Positions 40,390 to 50,758 of a stretch of DNA of 64,000 nt are shown piece by piece. How positions within the stretch are numbered: the stretch's first letter is position 1; each line of letters opens with the position of its first letter. The notes under the pieces are model-generated. The model was not told where the DNA came from. It was given only the letters and a program-made list of their open reading frames with translations, and made no database searches. Origin of the DNA: Gracilaria vermiculophylla (Eukaryota > Rhodophyta > Florideophyceae > Gracilariales > Gracilariaceae); the NCBI GenBank assembly GCA_019155205.2, contig JAHNZQ020000010.1, positions 407,711-471,710 of the forward strand, given 5' to 3'. The position numbers and the translations under genes were made by a program.

Positions 40390-42250
40390 TAGCAATTACA
40401 CTACAAGTCGATCACGCAAACTGACGTCTGCCTTACTGTGAAGTGAATGCCCAATACGCTTGTGCGTCTGGCTCGTGTATCTCCCAATTTTTCATAGAGA
40501 TACCCAGCGCTCAGACGCATCTCCGAAGACGGGAGCTCGGGAGCGCGGGGGACACTTCTCGCAAATACCTTACGCACAGCGACCTGTTTGGCCTTCATGG
40601 AGACTGGGCCAGATATGCGCGCCCGTGCTTTCCTCCCGATCATCGGTGTTTTGTAGGCTCCCTGCGCGCGTTGCGCGGTCTCATTTGCACTCGTTCCTAC
40701 ACGTTAATTACGCGCACTGTATGCAACAGCACGATTGCTGGAGCTTGCCATCATTTGCTCCATCAGAATGCATTCATGCTTGTCAACTCAGTCGTTGATT
40801 AACTTTACAATGGTTGAGATGGCCGTGAATTGCAAGCCCATCTAATTTCACACATCCCAGTCCACGGCTGTCGCAGACAAATGGATGAAGCAGCGAAGAT
40901 GTTGTAACTGAGTTCTGGTGCCCTGAAAAGCGGTAAAGACAAGCACACTGTTGATTAATTCATGACGTGAAAAAGAAAGACGACACTCAAAACGGGGTGC
41001 CGCCGGCCACTGCTGTTCCGAGGTTTATTGCCTATCGCCGTTTGCTATCACTATTTACGTATTTGGATTCACACCTGTCATATGGCAACCGTACCTGTAG
41101 TCAAGTACAAACCTGTCAGATTTAAGGTTTCAAAAGTGGACAGAGACGAGCTACATGATCTGGACATGCTTTTGTGATGGCAAAATGCGTAGGGTAGGAA
41201 AATCTGCAAGGCTATCACGTTATTATGGTCTCGGTGGTCGAACGCACAGTGCAGCATGGTCTGTTGTAAGTTCATGTAGTGAACGGGCATATAACTCATC
41301 TGTTAACCAACTTGGTCTACAACGAGCCAGTCCAGAATTTGATGACACCAAGCTTAAAAATTGTGTCGACACGTTTATTCTAGCTGAGGAACTTGTAGAA
41401 AACCGGAGTCCAAAATATTGTTCCACCACCGGCCTCAGCTCGTAAAGCGACATCAAATCTGTGTTTGATCACGAAATGATGAAAAATGGCGGCATTGATG
41501 AAGCTGCATGCGTTAAAATTTTGCTTCCATCTGAGCACGATTGTCTTCTAGACACTGTGGGACATCTTTTCTCCACAAAAGTATAACTTTCTTGCGCCAT
41601 GGTGGATACTTGTATGTCCGGAAATAATAATCATCCCAACGCATGATGACACCTCTTTCGACAAGGTAGTTGCTAAGAAATGCATTCCGGTCTCACATAC
41701 GAATTTCCTCTCTCGCCATACCAAGAATGTATTGAGATCATCACGTGTCTCGCATCTGCACGGGCATTTTGTTTTCCACGACAAACGTCGTCTCGCGTCG
41801 TCTCTTTTCCTTCAGAAAAGTCGTCTGCAGTCTCCTTCGGGCACAAACCTAAACATAACGGAAAACGCATTGTGCTTTGCTCTGAACATTTGGGCATGAT
41901 TTCTTCATTCATTGTTCTCGCTTCCAGCGCAGCCGGATCAGAGAAGCGGCTTGAAGTCCACCGTCATCCTTGGTTGTACTGTGTGATTGTTTTACCCTTC
42001 GTAGCTCACAGAAATTCACAAGGTAAACGACTTCGGAAAGACTTCGAACGACATCGAGGTAAGGGTTTGCCTTCATTCAATTGAGGGTGTGCAGCTCGGA
42101 AAAGGGTACAAACATAAATCCTAAAATTGAGCTCTCGCTCCACGCGTGCAGATCGCGCTTCCTGAGCACGGATAACCACAGAAGCCCGAGCCATTCCCAG
42201 CCCCCTCCCCATCCCCTTTGTACGAGCCATCCGTTGCCATTCACTACGTC
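40390..42250. other. Border region before gene island 2
   Basis: No recognised gene. An ATG at 41080 opens a 31-codon frame (MATVPVVKYKPVRFKVSKVD) that looks protein-like but stops at once, and a 96-codon frame overlaps it (41155-41445). These may be remnants of one lost gene. The 3' part (about 42000-42250) should hold the promoter of the RUS-family gene. Confidence 0.4.
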
Positions 42251-43786
42251 ATGATGGTTCCTCTTTTTATTCCAGATCGTTCGACCCGGACTCAGTTGAC
42301 GTGTCGCCTACCAGCCACAAGCACCGCACTAAGCGGCCCCTCTTCCCCGTCGCAGTCAGTTTGTTTCCTTCGACATCCACAACTCGCCTTTCAATTTCTG
42401 CGTAAACGCCGGCCCTCAGACCCAGTCGACAAAGAAAAATTAGAAAGCGAAAACGAGCCGGTCTCGTCGCAAGCCGCTGCCGTGGAATACGTTCGTACAA
42501 GTACACGGCAGTTCTTTGTAAACAGAGGGTCCTCTCATTTGCGCGGTGGTAGCTTGTATCGAGAAGGAGACTCGCTAACAGTACGCGAGAAGGCAATATC
42601 AAAAACATGGCGCGGGAGATTTGTAGACCGTCTTAAACGCCTTACGTTTCCTGAGGGATACCCTCTAAGTGTTGGGCCTGGGTTTGTGGAGTATACCAGG
42701 TGGAGGCTATCTGCATTTTTCTGGGGAGGAGCAATCGGGGTGTTTTCGACGCAGGGCCTGCTGTTGGCTGTGGGCGTCGGTAGACAGAGCGCTGCTCCGC
42801 TTGCAGCTGCATTGCAGTGGGTGATTCGAGATGGAATGGGGCGTGCGGGACGCATGCTTTTCTCACAAGTTGGAAACGGGTTCGATGCGGAGACAAAGCA
42901 GTACAGATTGATGGCCGCGTTGGTGCTCAATCTTTCATGTGCTCTAGAGAGCGTCACGCCAGCAATTCCGCAATTGTTCTTACCCCTTGCGTGTGTCGCC
43001 AACATGGCGAAGGGGGCTAGCACTGTTGCGGCTGCAAGTACGCGAAGTGCTATCTATCGAAGCTTCATGCGCAGAGAGAATTTGGGTGATATCACTGCCA
43101 AACAAGAAACTGTTGGCGTTGTCGGCGACCTTATGGGAACTGCCATGGGAATTCTACTTTCACGTGCAACGGCTGGAAGTAGAAAACTTGCAGCAGCTGC
43201 CTTCCTCTCCGTGTCAATCGCCCATATGTTTTCGGCGTATCGTGAAATCAAAGGTATTCAGTTGGCAACTCTGAACCGACAACGGGCTCATATGCTGATC
43301 AAGTACTACTTGGAGGAAGGACGAGTGCCAAACTTGGGACTGGGCAATAGAAATGAACGCATTGTCAACCGACCTTGGCTCGATTCTTTACATGCTCCAA
43401 ATATAGACCTTGGAGCACGGCTTCAAGAATGCGCTCCAGATGCGGAGGCCCTGCAATACTTGCTCCGACTGTACAAAAACGAAAGATATCTTTTCACGTA
43501 TGAAAATGCTCGAATGAAAATCGTACTTCGTAATGATGCGAAGAGCCGCGATTGCTTGAAAGCATTTCTTCAGGCAGATTATTTTTGGAATCGATACAGA
43601 CAAGAAGGTGTTCGAGAAAGTCGAAATCGTGAATTAGTAGAAGAGGCTTACAAGTTTGCGAACTCAAAGTTTGATTCCTTTGCACGTGAAGCTCGTTTGA
43701 ATGGATGGTTGACGGATTCAGTCTTATTGAGACCTATTGGTCGTCGTGCATCTTGGAGTAACTCATTACCATCTTTGCGACGATGA
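42251..43786 (+). CDS. RUS family protein (root UVB sensitive, DUF647)
   Basis: 511 aa from the ATG at 42251 (a second ATG follows at once). A Ser/Thr/Arg-rich N-terminus of about 75 residues could be an organelle transit peptide. The DUF647 domain covers about 100-345: FPEGYPLSVGPGFVEYTRWR, a glycine-rich hydrophobic stretch (FFWGGAIGVFSTQGLLLAVG), the signature WVIRDGMGRAGRMLFSQ, and LPLACVANMAKGASTVAAAS with RSFMRRENLGDITAKQ. A variable C-terminal part follows (about 350-511). RUS proteins act in plants in UV-B/vitamin B6 homeostasis and auxin transport; the algal role is unknown. No internal stops or introns. Convergent with the PHD-finger gene. Confidence 0.9.
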   Translation: MMVPLFIPDRSTRTQLTCRLPATSTALSGPSSPSQSVCFLRHPQLAFQFLRKRRPSDPVDKEKLESENEPVSSQAAAVEYVRTSTRQFFVNRGSSHLRGGSLYREGDSLTVREKAISKTWRGRFVDRLKRLTFPEGYPLSVGPGFVEYTRWRLSAFFWGGAIGVFSTQGLLLAVGVGRQSAAPLAAALQWVIRDGMGRAGRMLFSQVGNGFDAETKQYRLMAALVLNLSCALESVTPAIPQLFLPLACVANMAKGASTVAAASTRSAIYRSFMRRENLGDITAKQETVGVVGDLMGTAMGILLSRATAGSRKLAAAAFLSVSIAHMFSAYREIKGIQLATLNRQRAHMLIKYYLEEGRVPNLGLGNRNERIVNRPWLDSLHAPNIDLGARLQECAPDAEALQYLLRLYKNERYLFTYENARMKIVLRNDAKSRDCLKAFLQADYFWNRYRQEGVRESRNRELVEEAYKFANSKFDSFAREARLNGWLTDSVLLRPIGRRASWSNSLPSLRR

Positions 43787-44737
43787 AAAACAACCTTGTT
43801 AAGCTAGTGTAGAGCACTGACTTGAATAGGATTTTAAAATCACTAACCAGTTTTGTGTTGAGGGGTCGAGGTTTTTGTCGTCCCCACCCATTGTCTTGTA
43901 CATTGTGCCCTTTGTCTGAAAGGAGGACAAATGGACAGTCACTCGCAACCAATTTCTGCTGGTGTAGAACCACCGGAGAGCTAAGAGAACTCAATCATTT
44001 GTATCAGCCTTGCAGAATAGCAGAGTAGTCTGACGTACTGGTCTAGAGAAGCACTAATAGCTGATTAATGCGAGACTGTTTTCATCCTTGATACAACCAG
44101 CACTGTCATGTCTTATTCTAGAGCTGTGGAACGGATGGTTGTGATCATTACATACAGGCCACTTCAAATGCTTCTTTGACTTTGGGACGAGACTTTTGTG
44201 AAGTGTCCGCTTCTTATTTTACACAAATACACTTGATAGATGCAAAAAGAGCGGGGCAGGTAGGGAAAAGGGTAGGGTAGGGTAGGGGTTTAGGGGTTTC
44301 GGGGTTGGGGGTTTTGGGTTCTTTAGGGGCTCGGGTTTGGGTTTGCTTTTGGTTCGGGTTTGCGTTTGTGTTTGCATTTAGGGGGTTGGGTTTGGTTTGG
44401 CGACCTTCCGCTCGGACAGAATCCTGCAAGTCCGTCTCCCTCTCGTCGCAAACGTCCAGCAAGGGCATTGTCACAATTCTATGTAAAACAAATCCACTTT
44501 CGATCCCAAGTGCTAGAAGTTGCGTGCTTGAGTGGGACTGGTCGTCTCCACACCTGTGCAAGTTTTCGAGTTACATGTTATGCAGACGCTTTATTGAAGT
44601 TCAGCGCGGAGTTTGTGAATTGGCAATTGCAGATTAACCACAGAGGCTACTCCTGTCTGTTACATATGTACAGGTTGCCGAAGTTGGCAACAATGGTTGT
44701 CATATCTTACCAGTAAGCCAAAATGTACGTCACGAAA
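43787..44737. other. Convergent intergenic region
   Basis: Between the stops of the RUS-family gene (+) and the PHD-finger gene (-). Holds both 3' ends and the G-rich telomere-like tract at 44252-44401; otherwise nothing recognised. Confidence 0.55.
44252..44401 (+). repeat. Degenerate telomere-like G-rich tract
   Basis: 150 bp of irregular GGGTTTAGGG/GGGTTTGG-type repeats (gggtagggtaggggtttagggg, gggtttgggtttgc, tttagggggttgggtttgg by parts) with strict G/T versus C/A strand bias. Units resemble TTTAGGG but vary in length. Confidence 0.75.
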
Positions 44738-47700
44738 TTAACCTTGATGGCTATGCCCTCGACGACTTCCTCGTCCATAGCTATCTCCGTTCATTCTTCT
44801 GTTGCTACCTCCGTTCATTCCCTGAAATCCAAGATTTTGGCGCGGTCCTCCCATTGGTACCCAGGAATCTTGTAACGGTTTTCGACCACGTCTCAGCCCA
44901 TCGGGATCCATTGGCCCGTCTCCAGGTCGCCTGTGCAGACTTCGATCATGATCATCTGACATGCTCGGACGACTATTTCGGTAGGCGTAACTTCTACTCC
45001 AAAGTTGGGTTGGCGTGCCTCCATTCTTCCCCTTATCATCATCGCGGCTATGGTGCGAAGAATCTCTCCCCCGACCGAAGCGTCTTCGATCGTCATAATA
45101 ATTAGGTTTGCCGCTGTTCATATTGTGAGAGCTACTCCTCGGATATCCTCTTCCATGGCTGTATGAATGCGAACGTTTTGACTGAGAGAAAGAGGGTAAA
45201 GAGTTACGCGGTCTATCATAATCCATTGACTTGCTGCGGAAACTCCGTCCGGAGCCTTGGTGATACCCGTTGCTCATGCTGCTAACTCTAGGACTTAAAC
45301 CAGTTGAATTGCGCAAAGTGTCCAGGTTCGGTTTGCAGCTGAGAGGCAATGCGGCTCCCAGCTTTGCGGTACTACCCTTAATGCTAAAGGACGGAGGGGG
45401 AGCAGAGCTTGGTTTCGGTGGGGGTTTCAAAGGTGTCTTTGCCGCAGGCTTCCAGAAGCCTTCTAGTCTTCTTTGGAAAACATCGCTAATCGTCGCACCA
45501 CTCGACGGAATATCCATTTTCGAAGGCTCCGCAGCACCGTTGCTTTTTGTCTTCTGGACATCACTGCATGCGTTCGAAGTGTTTTGTCCAGAGGATGCCT
45601 TTCGAATGTCCGCGACTGGCATGGAACGAATAGACCGAAGAGCATTAACGGGAGGCGCTGGGGAGCGCGATGTCATTTTGGGAGAGGCTGCAGCTGGAGC
45701 TGGCTCTCCACCGAGGTCGCCAGATTTGTTTTCAGACATGACAATCTCTTCTCGACTTGGGTATGTTGTCTGAGCTGCCGTCTTCGTTAACGATTCCGGT
45801 GAGGCCTTTTCGCTTTCTGTATTCCCAACATCTAGTTTCTTCTGGACAGTGGTGCTACCTTCAGACGGATTCGATGTACCGCTTGGAGACGTCTTCGATG
45901 TCCCCTGCCTTTCAGGGGAAGGGCTACTACTCTTGAAGCGAGAATTTTGAGATCCAGTAGTAAGCTTTATAGGCTGTCTTTCACCTGGGAGATCCATCTT
46001 CTCATTAGTAATCGGTGGAGAGGGCGATCGTGACTCATGGTGTGATGACTTCGTTGTGGTTCGAATCGCACTTCTGAAAGAGGGGAGAGGGGAAGAACGA
46101 AGCTTGGGTGATGCCACAGGAGACTTCCTTCGTGGGGATGCAGCCATTACTGTCGCAACAGTTGCTGGCAAAACGCTCGTGGACGTGTGCTTTGGAGTCG
46201 AGACCTTTGGAGATGGCACTCTCAGAGGTGGGGTGGACGGCTTCGAACTTTTGTTCTCCGGCGGATCAGAAACGGGTTTTGGAGCTGAGCTCAAACGTGC
46301 CGTTGGAGATGAAGTGTGGGGCACGCGTTCATTTGATTCAATGAGACTCCGTTCTCCGGCCTCATCCGAACATGGGTCGCTAGACTTCGAAATGACTTCC
46401 TCGCTTTCTGGGTTTCCTCGAGCTCCAACAAACATAATTGGTCGCTTCTTCAAGGCATGAGCAATGTCAACCTCTTTTTCCTTCTTAATCTTCCCTTCCT
46501 CCTTTTTTTCCCGCAGAACCAACCTCGTAGATTCGAGTATTTGACCGTTGTCCGGCAAACTCTCTTTCTGACTGACGACAATCATACTGACAGAAAGTGT
46601 AGGTGGGACTCTAGCTGGTATTGTATCGTCGGTTTCAGTCACATCGTTAGCTCTGCTTTCCTGTTTTTCGATCTCTTCAATCCTCCGTTCCGTTAAAAGG
46701 CGTTTCTTTGCCGGAGAGTTTTCGAGATCCAACCCCACACTCTTATTCTGGGCGATCTTTCGCTCTCGTTTTAACAGCCACTCCTTGCGGTTAGGCTTCA
46801 CTTCTTCATTCTTCTCCTTGTCTGCATTAAATTCTTCCTCGGCAACGGGCCCACGTTCTACCACAGAAAGCCTCTCTCTCACAATGCTCTTGCTGCCAAG
46901 GACTGAAGGCCCAGGTACATAGAGTTGGAAGTCCAGCGCCTTTTCAGGTTCTGGACTGTCTTTGCCCGCGGAAAATCGTCTCTCCACATCCTTAAGAGGC
47001 CCAGTTCGTCGGCGCTTGACTTCGTTTGATCTTGCTCTTTCGGTTAAAAAGTGTTTCCTCCTTCGCGATCCGACGTTGTGACTTTCAGGAGAGACACTGT
47101 CTTTCCTATTGATAGCCGACTTCTCGATTCGATCTCTAGATCGAGAGTCTCTTTCGCGCCGGCTAGCATCTCTGCCTAGGTCTCCGCTGATATGCGATGT
47201 GCTTGAACTTTTGTGGGTCAACACAAGCTGTTCAGCCTCGAAGGATTGATATTGCAATGATTGAGGCTTCTCCGTTTGCCTCGATTCTGAGGGTACGAGC
47301 ACGTTAGGATCAGCTAATTTTCGCTTTTGCTTCGGTTCAGAAGCACGACATTGCTGCCGCGCGTCAGCTACCGCAGGGCTTTCACCCGGCTCCTCATTTC
47401 CGGTTCCAGACGGCGATAAGCTCGACTTGGAAGCGTTTCCACGGACCTGGCTCCCAGCTCTAGACGCTTTCGGTCGGCCCACTGGTGACGTTCTTGGAGA
47501 GCTTCCGGCCTCGTGTGTTCTCGGTCGTTTGCGTTCGCGTTCCCTTTCTTCCATTCTCGCGAAAAGTTTCATGGTCTGCTGCAATTTGCGTTCCTCTCTT
47601 GACATCCCGCGAGAATCACAATGAGGATCAATTTCGACAACACTTTCGATATGTCCGGAGTCCTGACGTGCCGTATTGCCCTCTGCGGCATCAGTGACAT

Positions 47701-49888
47701 TTGAACGCGCTCTCTTCTGTCCCTGAGTCCGACCATTCCCTGCACTGCGCTGGCTTGGCTCCGCATGATCCGCTTCGTGTGCCACCGAGCTCCGTTTTCG
47801 ATCAAATCCGTCGTCTTGCGGTTTTTCCGTTCGCAGTCGCTTCAGAGCACTCTCAAATCTCTCCCCGACTTCTGCCTTATTTAATTCTAGAATGACGCTC
47901 AGCCCGTCGACAATCGATTGCCGACTCTTGGGGTATTGAGTCTTGAACAGGGAAGCATAGCGAACCACGACGTCAGAGCGAGTTCGACCAGCAGACTTCC
48001 TGTTTCTCAAATCTGACATAAACAGCTTTCGAAGTTCTGCAGGGCGTATGCTAGCCATGAGCGACTCTGCTTCCCCCGCGCGAGACTCTTTTCCTTCTCG
48101 GTCCCGACCATAGCGCTCCTTGAACTTAGGATGAGCAATGCAATTGGGTCGCATTTGGTCAGGACGACAAACATTGCAGAAGTAGTGTTCTGGAAGCTCG
48201 TTGTTTCGCCGAAACCCCATGCACTTCCCATGCTGCCATGTGTTACATTGGTCACAGGCAATCATGATGCCAGAGTTTTCCTTTGACCCACACGGACACC
48301 TCGTTTCTTCCGAGCTCGAGTTGCCGTCTTCGTCCTCGTCGACAACGGAAGCGACACCGCCGTCGCTCTCGCTCCCGTGCACATGGTCATGGTTGTCCTC
48401 GCTATCCAGATCGTTGATTGATATGGGTCTTCGCCTAGACCTCCGACCGCGAGTCTTCGTGGACCTCCGACTCCCTCTACCCACCGTGCGGTTCGCGTCC
48501 CTGGATGCTCTAGCCCTCGGGGTGTGGTATTTGGAACACTCTTCCGTGTTGATCCGTCGTTGCTGATCACTGTTCCTGTCGCTCGACTTGTCCGAATATG
48601 GGTCTACCACATGCCCCTGGTTGGTTTTCGTGGACTGAAGATCGTCGGTTCTGTCGGTGTGATGCATTTTATCAGCTTCGGCAACCCACTCCGAAGATGT
48701 GATGGCACGCCCATCGGCAACGGTCGTGGCAGGGAAAGAGACGCAAATGGGTTGATCCAGCGCGCCGCGCGCCAGTTGGCTACGACGTGGAGCGGAAGCG
48801 CTGTGCGCGTGGACAGCAGTATTTTCCTTTTCGAGCAGCGAGGGCGACTGTGGGGTTGCGACGGAGACGGATTGTTTTGAAACGGGCTCCAGTTTGGCAT
48901 TAAGGTGCGTAACGTCTCTTGATTCGCCATTGCGAGCGTCATGGTTCGGTTGTACCTCAAGCGGGCGCAACGTATTTCCAGCCAACAATGACTTTTGATG
49001 TTCCTTCTTCGCGATGTTACCGCGATGGTTGTGCGGCAAACGCAGCGGAGTGACCAGTTGCGGCGGCGAGGGGCGGGCACAGGTGGATTGCGAGGTGTTG
49101 TGGTGCAGGACAGTGGACGCGTCCGACGGCTCGGTTTGCAAGGCCGGCTTTTCAGGCGTGCTCGAGGGCGGGATCTCGTTGGAGGCCTCGACCAGAATGG
49201 CGAGGGAAGACTTGGTCGACGTGTCCGGCGCACTGCTGACAGGCTGGAGAGCTTGAGAGAGATGCGACGGGGTGGGTTGGTGATTCTCGGCGCCGGGAAC
49301 TGTATCGGTGGGGTTTATAAGTTCGGCGAGTGCGCCCCTTGCCCGCGATGGCGGCAGTGCGTGGGAAGGGGTGGGCTGAACGGCGGCGGAGTCGCCATCG
49401 GCGGTGGGCGGCCGGAGGACGGGGTCGCGGTCGGCGAGGGGCCGCAGCTTGTCCAGCGGAGAGGTGAGAGATCGCAAGGGCGGAACATCAGAAGGCACAA
49501 CGGGCGGGGGCGGAACGGCGAGCGGCTGGCGCTGGTACGGCAGCGGTTGCGGGTAGTAGTAGAGTTGCGAGGGCGGGTAGGCGTAGCCCACATGCCAAGG
49601 ATATGCATACTGGTGGGAAGGCCACGGCGAGGGGCGGAGAGCGTCGGTCGGGGGGGGAGGCTCCAACAAAGGGGGTGGGAGCGGCGGAGGGAATGGCTCG
49701 ACTCGCCACTCGGAAAGCGCGGGAAGGCGGTCGACGGGCGGCAGGAAGGGCGGCGGCTGCGCGGACGTCGTCGACGAGGAGGGCGGAGCATCGGAGACGG
49801 TGGGCGGCAAGCGCACGGGACGGCCGGCGGCGAGGCCGAGCAGGGCCTCAGCACCGGCGCCGGCGTCGGCGGAGGACGGCTCTGTCAT
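44738..49888 (-). CDS. Giant PHD-finger protein (Set3/MLL5-type PHD), low-complexity flanks
   Basis: 1716 aa from ATG 49888. Residues 1-500 are Pro/Ser/Thr-rich with Tyr-rich YAYPWHVGYAYPPSQLYYYP near 90-115. A basic RRSTKTRGRRSRRRPI segment and an acidic linker precede one PHD finger at about 530-580: CPCGSKENSGIMIACDQCNT, WQHGKC, and HYFCNVC with C4HC3 ligands in place. It resembles the Set3/MLL5 class that reads H3K4me3. A helical region follows (about 610-690, SIRPAELRKLFMSDLRNRKS) that may be a TFIIS-M/LW-like domain. The rest is Ser/Lys/Glu-rich and ends in an Arg/Gly/Ser tail. No SET domain is seen. Likely a chromatin reader coupled to transcription or RNA processing. Intronless despite its length. 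Confidence 0.85.
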   Translation of the reverse strand: MTEPSSADAGAGAEALLGLAAGRPVRLPPTVSDAPPSSSTTSAQPPPFLPPVDRLPALSEWRVEPFPPPLPPPLLEPPPPTDALRPSPWPSHQYAYPWHVGYAYPPSQLYYYPQPLPYQRQPLAVPPPPVVPSDVPPLRSLTSPLDKLRPLADRDPVLRPPTADGDSAAVQPTPSHALPPSRARGALAELINPTDTVPGAENHQPTPSHLSQALQPVSSAPDTSTKSSLAILVEASNEIPPSSTPEKPALQTEPSDASTVLHHNTSQSTCARPSPPQLVTPLRLPHNHRGNIAKKEHQKSLLAGNTLRPLEVQPNHDARNGESRDVTHLNAKLEPVSKQSVSVATPQSPSLLEKENTAVHAHSASAPRRSQLARGALDQPICVSFPATTVADGRAITSSEWVAEADKMHHTDRTDDLQSTKTNQGHVVDPYSDKSSDRNSDQQRRINTEECSKYHTPRARASRDANRTVGRGSRRSTKTRGRRSRRRPISINDLDSEDNHDHVHGSESDGGVASVVDEDEDGNSSSEETRCPCGSKENSGIMIACDQCNTWQHGKCMGFRRNNELPEHYFCNVCRPDQMRPNCIAHPKFKERYGRDREGKESRAGEAESLMASIRPAELRKLFMSDLRNRKSAGRTRSDVVVRYASLFKTQYPKSRQSIVDGLSVILELNKAEVGERFESALKRLRTEKPQDDGFDRKRSSVAHEADHAEPSQRSAGNGRTQGQKRARSNVTDAAEGNTARQDSGHIESVVEIDPHCDSRGMSREERKLQQTMKLFARMEERERERKRPRTHEAGSSPRTSPVGRPKASRAGSQVRGNASKSSLSPSGTGNEEPGESPAVADARQQCRASEPKQKRKLADPNVLVPSESRQTEKPQSLQYQSFEAEQLVLTHKSSSTSHISGDLGRDASRRERDSRSRDRIEKSAINRKDSVSPESHNVGSRRRKHFLTERARSNEVKRRRTGPLKDVERRFSAGKDSPEPEKALDFQLYVPGPSVLGSKSIVRERLSVVERGPVAEEEFNADKEKNEEVKPNRKEWLLKRERKIAQNKSVGLDLENSPAKKRLLTERRIEEIEKQESRANDVTETDDTIPARVPPTLSVSMIVVSQKESLPDNGQILESTRLVLREKKEEGKIKKEKEVDIAHALKKRPIMFVGARGNPESEEVISKSSDPCSDEAGERSLIESNERVPHTSSPTARLSSAPKPVSDPPENKSSKPSTPPLRVPSPKVSTPKHTSTSVLPATVATVMAASPRRKSPVASPKLRSSPLPSFRSAIRTTTKSSHHESRSPSPPITNEKMDLPGERQPIKLTTGSQNSRFKSSSPSPERQGTSKTSPSGTSNPSEGSTTVQKKLDVGNTESEKASPESLTKTAAQTTYPSREEIVMSENKSGDLGGEPAPAAASPKMTSRSPAPPVNALRSIRSMPVADIRKASSGQNTSNACSDVQKTKSNGAAEPSKMDIPSSGATISDVFQRRLEGFWKPAAKTPLKPPPKPSSAPPPSFSIKGSTAKLGAALPLSCKPNLDTLRNSTGLSPRVSSMSNGYHQGSGRSFRSKSMDYDRPRNSLPSFSQSKRSHSYSHGRGYPRSSSHNMNSGKPNYYDDRRRFGRGRDSSHHSRDDDKGKNGGTPTQLWSRSYAYRNSRPSMSDDHDRSLHRRPGDGPMDPDGLRRGRKPLQDSWVPMGGPRQNLGFQGMNGGSNRRMNGDSYGRGSRRGHSHQG

Positions 49889-50758
49889 GGTGGCGGTGAC
49901 GGTGGCGGGGGCGGTGGCAGCGGCGGCGAAGGCGACGAAGGTGGTGCGCAGGCATGGCGCGCACGTCGTGCGCCAGCCGTTGCGCGCGTCTTTAGGGCGC
50001 GCGCGCGCCCCGAACGGGGCGCGCCAATTTCACGCGCCCTTTTCACTTTCGCTTCGCCGTGCATGACGGCAAAGCGCGCTGTCACACGTGTGCGCAGGGA
50101 GCGGGGCGCATTGCGAGTGGCGCGCGGAGGGGGGGGCGGCTCGGCGGGGGGCGCCGCTGGAGGACCGCAGGCGGCGCGTTGGAACGGCGGCGGCGCTGCG
50201 AGCCGTGGCGCGTGGCGCGTTGCGTCGGCGCCACGCTGGCGGCAACGTCGGCGGCCGCCGCGGCGACCGCAGCGGAGGCGGCGACGACGGCGGCGGCGGC
50301 GGCGGCGGCGACGACGGCGGTGACGGCGGCGGCGACGACGGCGACGACCGAACGCTTCGGCCGAGCCACAGCCGCCGCGCTCCGGACGCGCCGCGTCCGT
50401 TGCTTGTGAGCCGCCCGCCCGCTGGCAGGCAGCAGCCCTTTTCTCGCCGACAGCCCATGCCCTGTATGTGTGCACGTGGCCACGCGGCAACGTGTTGAGC
50501 TGCAGCGCCAGCGCGCATCACTGCTGCGGCCGCGCGCGCCCCGAGTGGGGCGCCGCCCTTGTGATCCGGTTTGGCGCCCGACTGCGGCTCCGCGAGCTGT
50601 TTGCCGCCGTCGACGCGCGCGCTCATCGCCACCGCGCGACGCCGCGTGCGCTACGCTCTTCCCAGCGTGATAATCGTTCATCGTGCCAGCGCCCACTCCA
50701 TTGGCTTCGGCCCCTCGCTCGTTCCCGCCCCGTCGCTCTCTGCCGCCGCCGCCGCACA
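49889..50758. promoter_or_regulatory. GC-rich divergent promoter region between PHD gene and eS8
   Basis: 870 bp, extremely G+C- and CpG-rich, separating the starts of the PHD-finger gene (-) and eS8 (+). It includes gggcgcgcgcgcgccc at about 49996, a palindromic ggggcgcgcc pair around 50010-50026 with an adjoining ccaat, a CGG/CGA triplet array, and pyrimidine-rich sequence before the eS8 start. Long frames on both strands here are composition artefacts. Confidence 0.6.
50278..50346 (+). repeat. Imperfect GGC/GAC trinucleotide array
   Basis: About 23 triplets of ggc/gac (gcggcgacgacggcgg pattern) in the divergent promoter; would encode Gly/Asp or, on the other strand, Arg/Ala runs, but no gene is supported. 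Confidence 0.8.

Noticed and set aside
48995..50323. 442-codon plus-strand open frame
   Set aside because: Shadow of the PHD-finger gene and of GC-rich promoter DNA; Gly/Arg-rich low complexity, no domain, antisense to a convincing gene.
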